Assembly: GCA_028278505.1 (NCBI GenBank)
Contig: JANQEG010000062.1
Coordinates: forward strand, 1 to 64,000
Length of the DNA: 64,000 nt
Source: Rhodobiaceae bacterium
GTDB taxonomy: Bacteria; Pseudomonadota; Alphaproteobacteria; Rhizobiales; JAKPQE01
Direction: 5' to 3'
This document shows, in pieces, positions 22,698 to 32,571 of the stretch. Each line of letters starts with the position of its first letter. Within the stretch, counting starts at the first letter, position 1. Both the position numbers and the translations under genes were made by a program. The notes under the pieces are model-generated. The model worked only from the letters and a program-made list of their open reading frames with translations, did not search any database and was not told the DNA's origin.

Positions 22698-24608
22698 ATG
22701 ACGCCCTCGAACCGCCCCTCGGAAACCAGGCGCGCCGCGCCGACCGAACCGTTCAAGCGGGCGGTGGCGACGACCATGCGGGCGATCGCCAGCCACGCGG
22801 AGCTTGAGGTCACCTTTGCCGCCGACCGGCCGAGCCTGACCGGCGAACGGGCGCGGATGCCCGAGCCGCCGCGCAAGCTGACGGCAAAGGATGCCGCGAT
22901 CACCCGCGGCATCGGCGATTCCATGGCGCTCCGGCTCGCCTGCCACGACAACCGGCTGCACCGGCTGTTTCTGCCCGAGGGCGGCAATGCCCGCGCCGTC
23001 TTCGATGCCGCCGAGCAGGCGCGGGTCGAATCGATCGGCGCCCGCCGCATGTTCGGGGTCGCCGGCAATATCGGCGCCATGCTCGAAGACCGCTACGCCC
23101 GCGGCAATTACAGCGAGATCACCGACCGCGCCGACGCGCCGCTGGAGGACGCGGTGGCGATGATGGTGCGCGAGCGCCTGTGCGGGCTCAAGCCGCCGCA
23201 AAGCGCGGAGAAGATCGTCGAATTGTGGCGCGGCTGGATCGAGGAGCGGGCCGGCGCCGATCTCGATCACCTGACGCAAGTGATCGACGACCAGCGCGAT
23301 TTCGCCAACGCCATGCGCGATTTGATCTCGTCGCTGGAGATGGCCGACGAACTCGGCGGCGACCCGGAGGAGGACGAAGCCGAGGAGGGCGAGGGCGAGG
23401 GCACCAGCGAGGCGAGCGACGAGGCCGAGAGCGAAGGCGCGGAGACCGCTGAGGATGCCGACGCCGACGAGGGCGAGGCGGCGGCCGATGATTTCGACAC
23501 CGTCGAGGTCGAGGCGAGCGAAAATCCAGCCGACCAGCTTGGCGACGAGGGCGATGCCCTCGACCTTCCTGATGACGGCAAGCCGTGGCGGCCCGACTTC
23601 GCCGGCCACAACCAGCCGCCGCAATTCGACTACCGGGTGTTCACCACAAGGTTCGACGAGACCGTCAAGGCCGAAGAGCTGTGCGACATGGCCGAACTCG
23701 ACCGGCTGCGCGCCCTGCTCGACCGGCAGCTCGAAAGCCTGTCCGGCGTCGTCGCCCGGCTCGCCAACCGGCTGCAGCGGCGGCTGCTCGCGCAGCAGAA
23801 CCGGGCCTGGGATTTCGACCTCGACGAAGGCCTGCTCGACACCGCCCGGCTGACCCGGGTGGTCATCGACCCGATGCACCCGCTCTCCTTCAAGATGGAG
23901 CGCGACACCGATTTCCGCGACACCGTGGTCACCCTGCTGCTCGACAATTCCGGCTCCATGCGCGGCCGGCCGATCACGGTCGCCGCCACCTGCGCCGACA
24001 TCCTCGCCCGCACGCTCGAGCGCTGCGGCGTCAAGGTCGAGATCCTCGGCTTCACCACCCGCGCCTGGAAGGGCGGCCAGGCGCGCGAGGCCTGGCTGCA
24101 GGCCGAGAAGCCGGCCGGCCCCGGCCGCCTCAACGATCTCAGGCACATCGTCTACAAATCCGCCGACACGCCCTGGCGCCGCGCCCGGCGTAATCTCGGC
24201 CTGATGATGCGCGAGGGGCTGCTGAAGGAGAACATCGATGGCGAGGCGCTGGCCTGGGCCCATCAGCGCCTGCTCGCCCGCGCCGAACAGCGCCGCATCC
24301 TGATGATGATCTCCGACGGCGCGCCGGTCGACGACTCGACGCTGTCGGTCAATCCGGGCAATTACCTGGAACGCCATCTGCGCCAGGTCATCGAGGAGAT
24401 CGAGACACGCTCGCCGGTGCAGCTTCTGGCGATCGGCATCGGCCACGACGTCACCCGCTACTACCGGCGCGCGGTGACCATCGTCGATGCCGAGGAACTG
24501 GCCGGGGCGATCACCGACGAGCTCGCCGAGCTGTTCGAGGAGGACAACCTCAATGGCGGCCGCGGCCCGGCCGCGGATATCCGCAGAAATCGGGCGCGGG
24601 CGGGCTGA
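22698..24608 (+). CDS. cobT: Cobaltochelatase subunit CobT
   Basis: 636 aa; acidic linker, [50 protein letters not shown] (VWA/MIDAS). Confidence 0.95.
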   Translation: MTPSNRPSETRRAAPTEPFKRAVATTMRAIASHAELEVTFAADRPSLTGERARMPEPPRKLTAKDAAITRGIGDSMALRLACHDNRLHRLFLPEGGNARAVFDAAEQARVESIGARRMFGVAGNIGAMLEDRYARGNYSEITDRADAPLEDAVAMMVRERLCGLKPPQSAEKIVELWRGWIEERAGADLDHLTQVIDDQRDFANAMRDLISSLEMADELGGDPEEDEAEEGEGEGTSEASDEAESEGAETAEDADADEGEAAADDFDTVEVEASENPADQLGDEGDALDLPDDGKPWRPDFAGHNQPPQFDYRVFTTRFDETVKAEELCDMAELDRLRALLDRQLESLSGVVARLANRLQRRLLAQQNRAWDFDLDEGLLDTARLTRVVIDPMHPLSFKMERDTDFRDTVVTLLLDNSGSMRGRPITVAATCADILARTLERCGVKVEILGFTTRAWKGGQAREAWLQAEKPAGPGRLNDLRHIVYKSADTPWRRARRNLGLMMREGLLKENIDGEALAWAHQRLLARAEQRRILMMISDGAPVDDSTLSVNPGNYLERHLRQVIEEIETRSPVQLLAIGIGHDVTRYYRRAVTIVDAEELAGAITDELAELFEEDNLNGGRGPAADIRRNRARAG

Positions 24609-25678
24609 TGGGACGGGCCGCGCCCCTCATCGCGGCCGTTATCGCGGCCGGCCTTGCCACCAGCGCCGACGCCGACGAGAAAATCCCGCTCGACCCGGTC
24701 CCGGTCGAACTCGACACCTATCCGATCACCACGTTTAAGATCGGCGCGCCGCAGGCAACCCGTTTCGGCGCGCTCGAATGGCGCGGCGGCATCGAGATCG
24801 AATCCGATCTCGACCATTTCGGCGGGCTTTCCGCGCTGGTCTTTCTCGACGATGACGGCCGCTTCGCCACCGTTTCCGACACCGGCGTCTGGGTGGTCTC
24901 AAAGATCATCGAGGACGAAGCCGGCCGCCTCAGCGGTCTCGGCGCAACGACGCTGCAATCGCTGCCGGGGCCCGACGGCAGGCCGCTGCTCGGCAAGGAA
25001 TTGTCGGACGCCGAATCGCTGGCGCTGCGCAATGAGGCGGGCCGCGTCGTCGCCTATGTCGGGTTCGAACGCCGCAACCGCGTGCTCGCCTTCCCGCTCG
25101 ACGCCGCGGCCCGGCCGGAGCGGCCGCGCACTGTCCGCCTGCCCTTTGCCACCGGCCGGCTGCGCTATTCGAAGGGCCTGGAGACGCTCGCGTTTGCGCC
25201 GCCGCAAAGCCCGCATGCGGGCGCGCTAATCGCGATCGCCGAGCGCAGCCTCGATAAGCGCGGCAATGTTCTCGGCTGGATCATCGGCGGGCCGCAGCCG
25301 GGGCGGTTTTCGGTTCGCCGCCGCGACGAGTTCGACATCACCGACGGCACCTTCCTCGACAATGGCGACCTGTTGCTGCTGGAGCGCCGGTTCCGCCCCT
25401 CCGACGGGGTGGCGATGCGGATCAGGCGGATTGCCGGCGATGCGCTGAAGCCCGGCCGGACGATCGACGGCGAGCATTTGATCGACACCGACATGGCCTA
25501 TGCGATCGACAATATGGAAGGCCTGGCCGTGCGCCGGAACGGCGGCGGCGAAATCGAGATCACACTCATTTCCGACGACAATTTCTCCATTTTGCAGCGG
25601 ACGCTGATGCTGCGCTTCGTGCTGGTCGAAGCGCCGGCAAAAGCCGTGGAAGGATCGTCGGAATGGCAGCTACGATGA
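24608..25678 (+). CDS. Esterase-like activity of phytase family protein, secreted
   Basis: 356 aa; signal peptide, FGGLSALVFLDDDGRFATVSDTG, NRGTFLDNGDLLLLERRF-like repeats, AYAIDNMEGLAVRR. Confidence 0.8.
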   Translation: MGRAAPLIAAVIAAGLATSADADEKIPLDPVPVELDTYPITTFKIGAPQATRFGALEWRGGIEIESDLDHFGGLSALVFLDDDGRFATVSDTGVWVVSKIIEDEAGRLSGLGATTLQSLPGPDGRPLLGKELSDAESLALRNEAGRVVAYVGFERRNRVLAFPLDAAARPERPRTVRLPFATGRLRYSKGLETLAFAPPQSPHAGALIAIAERSLDKRGNVLGWIIGGPQPGRFSVRRRDEFDITDGTFLDNGDLLLLERRFRPSDGVAMRIRRIAGDALKPGRTIDGEHLIDTDMAYAIDNMEGLAVRRNGGGEIEITLISDDNFSILQRTLMLRFVLVEAPAKAVEGSSEWQLR

Positions 25679-26290
25679 AACCGCGGCGGCGGCCGGCCGG
25701 AAAAGCTGCATGAGCGCCCGGTAGGGAAGGAGCGCGAACCCGGCAAGCCCGATCTTGACCAGGAAGTCTGAGACCGCCCAGCCGACCCAGACCGGCGCCG
25801 TGAGCGTCGTGAATCCGAGCGGATAATCGACCACCGGCAGCCCCGGATCGCCGGCAAAGGCGAGCGAAAAGAACAGCGCGGTGTCGAGCGCCGAGGCGAT
25901 CAGCGACGAGATCAGCGGCGCCTGCCACCATGTCGCCCGGCGCAGGCGGTCGAAGACGCCGACATCGACGAACTGGGCGATCAGGAACGCGGTGCCGGAG
26001 GCGAGCGCGATGCGGACGCTGGACAGCCATAAAGAGAGCGCGATCCCGACGGCGAAGCCGATGAGCACCACGAGCCGCGCCCGGTTCGCGCCGAAACGGC
26101 GGTTGGTCAAATCGGTGACCAGGAAGGCGAACGGATAGGAAAAGGCGCCCCAGGTCAGGTAATCCTCAAGCCCGAGGGGCGTGAACGGGTGCTGGACGAG
26201 GAAATTCGACGCCGCGACGACGGCGCCCATCGCCGCGATCGCGACAACGATACGGAAATCAACTCGGTGTGTCGAAAACGTCCCGGCCAC
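25670..26290 (-). CDS. VUT family queuosine precursor transporter
   Basis: 206 aa; TWGAFSYPFAFLVTDLTNRRFGANRARLVV, ASGTAFLIAQFVDVGVFDRLRR. Confidence 0.85.
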   Translation of the reverse strand: MAGTFSTHRVDFRIVVAIAAMGAVVAASNFLVQHPFTPLGLEDYLTWGAFSYPFAFLVTDLTNRRFGANRARLVVLIGFAVGIALSLWLSSVRIALASGTAFLIAQFVDVGVFDRLRRATWWQAPLISSLIASALDTALFFSLAFAGDPGLPVVDYPLGFTTLTAPVWVGWAVSDFLVKIGLAGFALLPYRALMQLFRPAAAAVSS

Positions 26291-26308
26291 GGCGAGAGGG
26301 CCGCGCCG

Positions 26309-26596
26309 TTACCCGGCGGCCGCGGCCTTGACGACGCGGCGGCGCAGATCGCGCATGCGCGGCGAAAGCTCGTTGTCGCGCGCCTTGATCAGGAAGGCGT
26401 CGAGGCCGCCGCGATGTTCGACGGAACGCAGCGCGTGGGCGCTGATGCGCATCCGGACCGAACGGCCGAGCGCCTCGCTCATCAGCGTCACATTGCACAG
26501 ATTGGGCAGAAAGCGCCGCCGCGACTTGTTGTTGGCGTGGCTGACATTGTTTCCCGACAAGACCGCCTTACCGGTCAGTTCGCAGCGGCGTGCCAT
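26309..26596 (-). CDS. rpmB: 50S ribosomal protein L28
   Basis: [41 protein letters not shown]; start 26596. Confidence 0.97.
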   Translation of the reverse strand: MARRCELTGKAVLSGNNVSHANNKSRRRFLPNLCNVTLMSEALGRSVRMRISAHALRSVEHRGGLDAFLIKARDNELSPRMRDLRRRVVKAAAAG

Positions 26597-26866
26597 GGCG
26601 AATTCCTCGTTGCCTGCCGGCCGCGCGCGGGGCCGGATCGATACCGTCACATTCCTGCTGGAAAGCCGCACTGGTAATAGTCAGGCCGGCCGCTGTCGTC
26701 AAGTGTGAGACAAGACAAGCTTGGCATGAATTAAGCTTTTCGTTGAATGAAACGAAAGGTCGATTTTTGACCTCCAGTTTGTGCAGTGAAGCATTGGAGA
26801 TTTAGATCGCAATGAAACCGACCGAATCGCTATAGTGTCGTGAGAGTGCTTACACGTAACGCGCAA

Positions 26867-26878
26867 GTGATTAATCAC
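26867..26878. promoter_or_regulatory. 12-bp perfect palindrome GTGATTAATCAC upstream of candidate ATG 26882
   Basis: Read directly in sequence; possible operator. Confidence 0.5.
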
Positions 26879-26881
26879 GGT

Positions 26882-27274
26882 ATGTCTTTAGAACACTCCC
26901 AGTTGATAAATTTGCTATCTGGCCGAAACGACCCTCTATGGATCGCAAGCTTGCCGGAGCTGGCAAGGCGGCACCTTAATTGCTCCAGCGGCGCTATATA
27001 TTTATCACGTAGCTCAGCATCTCATATTCTTACAAAGCACACTGACATAGACACATTCTCACTTCTGCTTCTTCCTATAGCAATAGAACTCGGGACGCTA
27101 TATACAGATAGTCGCCGAAAGAAAATGTTGTACAGTATATATAAGGAAGAAAAACGCAATTACTTCATTGCAATGAAAACAGCCCAAAATGGTCATGAAC
27201 TTTGGGTTTCATCTATGTATAAAATTCGAGATTCTGACCTTCGCAAGAAAATGCGCTATCTTGTCACAATTTGA
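26882..27274 (+). CDS. Putative BECR-fold (PBECR-type, barnase-EndoU-ColicinE5-RelE-like) nuclease domain protein; GTG at 26840 is an alternative start
   Basis: GAIYLSRSSASHILTKHTDID...LLLPIAIELGTLYTDS...YSIYKEEKRNYFIAMKTAQNGHELWVSSMYKIRDSDLRKKMRY; AT-rich relative to flanks. Confidence 0.55.
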   Translation: MSLEHSQLINLLSGRNDPLWIASLPELARRHLNCSSGAIYLSRSSASHILTKHTDIDTFSLLLLPIAIELGTLYTDSRRKKMLYSIYKEEKRNYFIAMKTAQNGHELWVSSMYKIRDSDLRKKMRYLVTI

Positions 27275-27432
27275 GGGGGAACAGCCTGGGCGTGGCCGTT
27301 CCCCCGATTCCAAGGGTGGTAGGGCCTGCTGGAACCCTACAATGCGCTCCCATCGCCCAGATGGTGCTACGGCAAGCAGATTTTCACCGTGTCACACCCT
27401 TAGCACCCCGAAGGTCGTTCGAAAGCACGGGG
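27275..27432. ncRNA. Highly structured non-coding block (candidate RNA or 3' UTR structure)
   Basis: GGGGGAAC-a-GCC-tgggcgt-GGC-c-GTTCCCCC (27275-27305); GTAGGG/CCCTAC (27319-27340); CCATC/GATGG (27350-27364); CCCCG/CGGGG (27406-27432). Confidence 0.35.
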
Positions 27433-27624
27433 CGAATCAATGTAACATATTGAGATTCACAACGGAATCATGGAGGGCGCACAAAAAATCAACAGCCGGT
27501 AAACAGCCAACAGTGCTCGTTCTGCATCAATTCCAATACCTTCGCCCATCAACAAAAAAAAGTGGACAACAGGGCCATATCTCCGCCGTCCGCCTGCCTG
27601 TTCCCGAATGATTTAGCGGGTCTG

Positions 27625-28131
27625 CTACTCGGGCAAGGCCATTGTTCGAAACGCCTCCACCACCTGATCATAGACTTTGCGCTTGAACGGGATGATCAGT
27701 TCGGGCACCCGCTCCAGACGTTCCCAGCGCCAGGCGGAGAATTCGGCCTTGTGGCCGCCGCCCGGATGGGCAACGTCGATTTCGTCGTCTTCGCCCTCGA
27801 AGCGAAAGGCGAACCATTTTTGCTTCTGGCCGCGATATTTGCCCTTCCAGGCCCTGCCGACGACCTCGCGCGGAATATCGTAGCTGAGCCAGTCGGGCGC
27901 CTCGCCGATCACCCGGACCGAGCGGATCGAGGTCTCCTCGTAGAGCTCCCGTATCGCCGCAGTCAGCGGATCCTCGCCCTTGTCGATGCCGCCCTGGGGC
28001 ATCTGCCAGGCATGATTATCGTCGGTGTGCTCCTCATCGGCGAAACGGCGGCCGATGAAGACATGGCCGGTGGCGTTGAACACGGCCGCGCCGACGCAAG
28101 GGCGGTAGGGAAGCTTTTCGATGTCGACCAT
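27625..28131 (-). CDS. rppH: RNA pyrophosphohydrolase (Nudix)
   Basis: 168 aa; [49 protein letters not shown]. Confidence 0.92.
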   Translation of the reverse strand: MVDIEKLPYRPCVGAAVFNATGHVFIGRRFADEEHTDDNHAWQMPQGGIDKGEDPLTAAIRELYEETSIRSVRVIGEAPDWLSYDIPREVVGRAWKGKYRGQKQKWFAFRFEGEDDEIDVAHPGGGHKAEFSAWRWERLERVPELIIPFKRKVYDQVVEAFRTMALPE

Positions 28132-28151
28132 TATCGCCCCTTCAGGCCGTC

Positions 28152-28280
28152 TAGAGCGCTTTTCGTTCGAACTGAATCACTCAAAGCGCTCTATCTGTTT
28201 TTTTGTCGCGTATTCTTATCCGAAAACCGGTTCCCACCCCGGTTCAGGTCCGGGGCAGGCTTTTTCGGGAATACGCTCTA
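28152..28280. repeat. Palindromic repeat family B (TAGAGCGCTTT...AAAGCGCTCTA ... TTCGGGAATACGCTCTA), RIME-like alphaproteobacterial intergenic element
   Basis: 11-bp stem TAGAGCGCTTT (28152-28162)/AAAGCGCTCTA (28183-28193), then tattcttatccgaaaaccggttcccacc and terminal acgctcta. Confidence 0.8.
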
Positions 28281-29453
28281 ATTCCCGCGGCCGGTGAGCG
28301 TGCTCGCAGGCGTCAGGATGAAGCCGCGGCTTTCGGCCGTTTTCGCCCATTCGGCGATGCGTTCGACGACGACCGGCAGGGCGGCGGCGACGCCGACGGC
28401 GCGTCCGCGGGAGACGGCCATGGTTTCCAATTGCAGCAGACGGGCGTCGATTTCGTCCTTCGCCGGCGTGGTGTCGAGGGCGAGATCGCCGCTGACGAAG
28501 GAGAGGCCGACGGACTCGGCGATCGTCATCGACAGGCTGCGCGGCGAGGCGCCGTCATCGATGAAGTAGAGGCCTCTTTCGGTCAGTTCCCGGGCCAGCG
28601 GTTCGAGCGCCTGGCGCGAGGCGGTGAACCGTGCGCCCATATGGTTCATGACCCCGGCATAGCCGGACATCCGCGCCATCAGCCAGTGCAGGCGCTCGCT
28701 GTTTTCCTCAGCCGAAAGCGTCGTCAACAGCGTGTGCGGGCCGGGATCGTTGTTGGGATAGTCGAACGGCTCAAGCGGCACCTGCAGCACCGTCTCGTGG
28801 CCCTCCTGGCGGGCCCGCGAAACCCAGCGTCCGAGGCTGTTGCCATAGGGAGCGAACGCAAGGGTCACTTCCGGCGGCAGCAGCCGGATCGCTTCTTGCG
28901 TCCCGGTCTGGCTCAGCCCCAGGCCCGACACGATGATGGCGATGCGCGGGGTGCGCGAATCGGCCTCCGGCGCAGGACCGCCATAGACATCCATGGGGCG
29001 GCGGCCATCGGCGGCTATGCGCGGCAGCGGACCGTAGCGCGACGCCTCGGTCATCCCCGTTTCCGGGCCGACCGGGATGACCCGGCCGGCGCCGGCGGTC
29101 GGGTCGCGGATGACGATGTCGCCATCCGTCGGCGGCGGCGCCGGCGTGCCGGGATTGAGCGCAATGATCTTCGGGCCGCCGGTGGTGGCCGGCTTGTCGG
29201 CGGACTGGTCCGGTGCCGCCGGTTGCGGATCGTCGCTTGCGCCAGCAGCGTCTTCTGCCGACGGCGCCACGGCGACGACGGCGACGGGCTCGCCGCCGTG
29301 CGGATCGTCGACGACAATGATCCACGCCACCGCCAGCAGGCCGATGATCAGCAGGAAGCCGCCGAGGGCCGGCACGATGGGTATCCGGCTCAGACGCCGG
29401 CCTTGCTCGGGCGCATCTGCACCGAGCGGAGCTGAAAAATCGTCTTCGGCCAC
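28278..29453 (-). CDS. Divergent polysaccharide deacetylase family protein
   Basis: 391 aa; N-terminal TM, RIAIIVSGLGLSQTGTQEAIRLLPPEVTLAFAPYGNSL, HETVLQVPLEPFDYPNNDPGPHTLLT. Confidence 0.9.
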   Translation of the reverse strand: MAEDDFSAPLGADAPEQGRRLSRIPIVPALGGFLLIIGLLAVAWIIVVDDPHGGEPVAVVAVAPSAEDAAGASDDPQPAAPDQSADKPATTGGPKIIALNPGTPAPPPTDGDIVIRDPTAGAGRVIPVGPETGMTEASRYGPLPRIAADGRRPMDVYGGPAPEADSRTPRIAIIVSGLGLSQTGTQEAIRLLPPEVTLAFAPYGNSLGRWVSRARQEGHETVLQVPLEPFDYPNNDPGPHTLLTTLSAEENSERLHWLMARMSGYAGVMNHMGARFTASRQALEPLARELTERGLYFIDDGASPRSLSMTIAESVGLSFVSGDLALDTTPAKDEIDARLLQLETMAVSRGRAVGVAAALPVVVERIAEWAKTAESRGFILTPASTLTGRGN

Positions 29454-29506
29454 GATCGCCCGCCGCTATCGATCACCGGAGACGGCCGGGGGTCCGGTCC
29501 GTCGGA

Positions 29507-30859
29507 TCAGTTGGGAACCGCCTGATTCGAACCCGGCGGAAACGCGTTGTTGACCTGGATACCGCGCAGCAAATCATAGGCGTAGTTGAGCTGCGCATCG
29601 TCCTTGGGATCGGGCGGCACATAGGCCGACGAGGCCGAAACCTCGTCCTTTTCGTCGTCCTTGTCCTCGCCCTTGCCTTCAGCCTTCAAATGCCCGCGCA
29701 GCGCCGCTTCGCCGCGGCTCTTGTCCTTGCCCTTCAAATCGTCGGGGACATCCTGGATGACGACGATATCGGGCTCGATGCCCTTGGCCTGGATGGAGCG
29801 GCCGGCGGGCGTGTAATAGCGTGCCGTGGTCAGCCGGATTGCGCCGTTGGGCCCGAGCGGGATGATCGTCTGCACCGACCCCTTGCCGAAGCTGCGGCTG
29901 CCGAGAACGGTCGCCCGCTGGTGGTCCTGCAGGGCGCCGGCGACGATTTCGGAGGCCGAGGCCGAGCCGCCATTGACCAGCACGATCACCGGCTTGCCCT
30001 TGGCGATGTCGCCGGGCCGGGCGTTGTAGCGCTGGCCCTCCGCCTTCTTGCGGCCGCGGGTGGAGACGATCTCGCCGCGGTCGAGGAAGGCATCGGATAC
30101 GGCAATGGCCTGGTCGAGCAGTCCGCCCGGATTGTTGCGCAGATCGACAACGAAGCCCTTCATCTCGTCGGCCGGGATTTCCTTGGTCAGCTTGTGGACC
30201 GCGGATTTGAGGCCTTCATAGGTCTGCTCGTTGAACTGGGTGATGCGGATATAGCCGATATCCTCCTCGCGCCGTTCGCGCACCGAGCGGATGCGGATGA
30301 CGTCGCGGATGATCTTGATTTCGAGCGGCTCGTCGGCGCCTTTGCGCACCACCGTCAGCGTGATCGCCGAATTCACCGGTCCGCGCATCCTGTCGACGGC
30401 CTGGGACAGGGTGAGGCCCTGGATCTGCTCGCCGTCGAGATGGGTGATGAGGTCGCCGGCCAGGACGCCTGCGCGCGCCGCCGGCGTGTCATCGATCGGC
30501 GAGACCACCTTGACGACGCCGTCCTCCATCGTCACTTCGATGCCGAGCCCGCCGAATTCGCCGCGGGTCTGCACCTGCATATCGCGGAAATTCTTCGGAT
30601 TGAGGTAGCTCGAATGGGGATCGAGGCCGCTCAGCATGCCGTTGATCGCCGATTCGATCAGATCGGCCTCGTTCGGCTTGTCGATGTAGTCGCTGCGCAC
30701 CCGCTCGAACACATCGCCGAACAAATTGAGCTGCCGATAGGTCTCGGTATCTGCGGCAACCGCCGCGCCGCCATAGAACACCTGGCTCTGAGACGCGAGC
30801 GCAGCCGCTGCCGCGCCGGCAATGGCGCCGATCAGGAGGAGTGGAATTTTTCTCGTCAT
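29507..30859 (-). CDS. ctpA: S41 family C-terminal processing peptidase
   Basis: 450 aa; PDZ domain, VLVNGGSASASEIVAGALQDHQRATVLGSRSFGKGSVQT. Confidence 0.94.
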   Translation of the reverse strand: MTRKIPLLLIGAIAGAAAAALASQSQVFYGGAAVAADTETYRQLNLFGDVFERVRSDYIDKPNEADLIESAINGMLSGLDPHSSYLNPKNFRDMQVQTRGEFGGLGIEVTMEDGVVKVVSPIDDTPAARAGVLAGDLITHLDGEQIQGLTLSQAVDRMRGPVNSAITLTVVRKGADEPLEIKIIRDVIRIRSVRERREEDIGYIRITQFNEQTYEGLKSAVHKLTKEIPADEMKGFVVDLRNNPGGLLDQAIAVSDAFLDRGEIVSTRGRKKAEGQRYNARPGDIAKGKPVIVLVNGGSASASEIVAGALQDHQRATVLGSRSFGKGSVQTIIPLGPNGAIRLTTARYYTPAGRSIQAKGIEPDIVVIQDVPDDLKGKDKSRGEAALRGHLKAEGKGEDKDDEKDEVSASSAYVPPDPKDDAQLNYAYDLLRGIQVNNAFPPGSNQAVPN

Positions 30860-32427
30860 CCGCGGACTTTCTCCTCAGTCGAACTTGCCCACCAGGGCGA
30901 CGGATCGATCGATGTCCCGTCTTTCTTGAATTCTACATAAAGCACCGGCTGTCGCGATAGTATATTCAGCGCGCCCGCCTGTGCCAGTTTTCGATCTCCC
31001 ATCGCGGCAACGGGCTCTCCGGCAAGAACGAACTGGCCCAATTGGACGTCGATTCGATCCATGCCCGCCAGCACGATATGATATCCGCTGCCGGCATTCA
31101 GGATCAATAGCTGCCCGTAGGAGCGGAACGGACCGGCATAAACGACCCAGCCGTCGCTCGGCGCAACGACGCGGGCACCGGCCCGGGTCGCAATTGAAAC
31201 CCCCTTGGTCTCGCCGCCGATCCCGTCATCGGCGCCGAACTCCCGCAACATTACGCCCCGCGCCGGCATAGACAACAGCCCTTTGGCGTTGGCAAAGGGG
31301 ATCGCCGGCGAAAACCGGCCGGTGTCCTGCAGCGCCGCCACCGAGGCTTGCGTGCTGCCTTCGGTCGCAGCCGCCGCGGCCGCCTCATCCGCCTTCCTGG
31401 CCGCCTCGGCGGCTTCTCTCGCCGCATCGATCTCGGTTTCGAGCCGGGCGATCAAATCTTTGAGATTGCCGCTCTTCTCCGCCAGAAGCGCTGCCTTGCG
31501 GCGTTCTTCGTCGAGCGAGGCGGTGGTGTCCTCCGCGCCTTTGCGCTTTTCGACGATCAGCCGTTCCAGCCGCACCCGCTCTTCCGCCAGCGCGCCGATT
31601 TCGGCCCGCTGCCGGTCGCGCTCCTCGGTCATCTGGCGTTCAAGCGAGACGAGTTCGGCGAGATCGGCGGCGAGCGCTTCCGCTTCGGCGCGCATTTCCG
31701 GCAGCACCGCGTTCAGGAGGATGGCGCTGCGCACCGCGGCAAGGGCATCGTCCGGCCGGGTGACGAGCGCCGGCGGCGGCTTGCGGCCGATGCGCTGGAG
31801 CGCGGCAAGCAGTTCGGCGAGCACGCCGCGCCGGGCGGCGAGCGAGGCGCGGATCCGCGCTTCGTTCTCGCTCAGCGTATCCAGCCGCCTTTCGGTCGCG
31901 CTCGCCTGCTCCTCCAGCATCTGGGTCCGCAGCGCCGTCGTGATCAGCGCCGCATTGATGCGGGCGCGGTCGTTTTCAAGCGCCTCGATTTCCGCCTCCA
32001 GCGCCGCCAGCCGGTCGGCCGAGCGGGCGATATCGTCGACGATCGCCTCAAGTTCGGCCTCGCGCGCCGCCTTGACCGCGGATATCGCATCGGCGTCGGG
32101 CGCCGCCTCGCCGGCCGGCGGGGTGATCGGCGGCGGCACCGATGGCTGCTCGGCCTGAGCGGTCAGGACCGCGGCAAGAGCGAGGATCAGCGGGACCGTT
32201 GTCTTTACGGCGTATCGGAGCACGGGCGGAACCTGCCGGGAAATTCGCGCGAATCGGATAGCGGAGCCTATGTCGGCTGCGCTTAACGAAGCGTCAACCA
32301 TTCGATCGGCGGATTTTTTGCCTAGGATTTCGGCGATTGTAAGGAATTCAAACGCTTCTGAACCCGGGTGGACAAAGGCAAGGTCGCGCGATCTAACCAT
32401 CGCATCACCAATGGAACCGATCCGCAT
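30856..32427 (-). CDS. Murein hydrolase activator EnvC-type protein (coiled coil plus M23/LytM); start likely internal
   Basis: Long coiled coil, VVAPSDGWVVYAGPFRSYGQLLILNAGSGYHIVLAGMDRIDVQLGQFVLAGEPVAAMG; 4-bp overlap with ctpA. Confidence 0.85.
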   Translation of the reverse strand: MRIGSIGDAMVRSRDLAFVHPGSEAFEFLTIAEILGKKSADRMVDASLSAADIGSAIRFARISRQVPPVLRYAVKTTVPLILALAAVLTAQAEQPSVPPPITPPAGEAAPDADAISAVKAAREAELEAIVDDIARSADRLAALEAEIEALENDRARINAALITTALRTQMLEEQASATERRLDTLSENEARIRASLAARRGVLAELLAALQRIGRKPPPALVTRPDDALAAVRSAILLNAVLPEMRAEAEALAADLAELVSLERQMTEERDRQRAEIGALAEERVRLERLIVEKRKGAEDTTASLDEERRKAALLAEKSGNLKDLIARLETEIDAAREAAEAARKADEAAAAAATEGSTQASVAALQDTGRFSPAIPFANAKGLLSMPARGVMLREFGADDGIGGETKGVSIATRAGARVVAPSDGWVVYAGPFRSYGQLLILNAGSGYHIVLAGMDRIDVQLGQFVLAGEPVAAMGDRKLAQAGALNILSRQPVLYVEFKKDGTSIDPSPWWASSTEEKVRG

Positions 32428-32571
32428 TCCGCCGACCGCCCCGCGGTAATCCGATTGCCGTCGGCGTTTTCGTGTTGCGTCATTGCTGCAGCTTGGCCAT
32501 AACCGCCGGCAGTGCGCACCGGTCGCGACCGTTTAAGGGGCGGGGGCCCCGCGCCATTCGGAGGGAAAACC

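Noticed and set aside
21594-24446. 950-aa minus-strand ORF across cobS/cobT
   Set aside because: Antisense mirror ORF caused by high GC3 and codon periodicity; composition is unnatural (RRQ/GAGEQ/HDVAD-like) and the plus-strand CobS/CobT are unambiguous
27189-27611. 140-aa and 60-aa plus-strand ORFs overlapping the structured block
   Set aside because: No recognisable homology, poor start context and overlap with strong RNA-like hairpins; treated as non-coding
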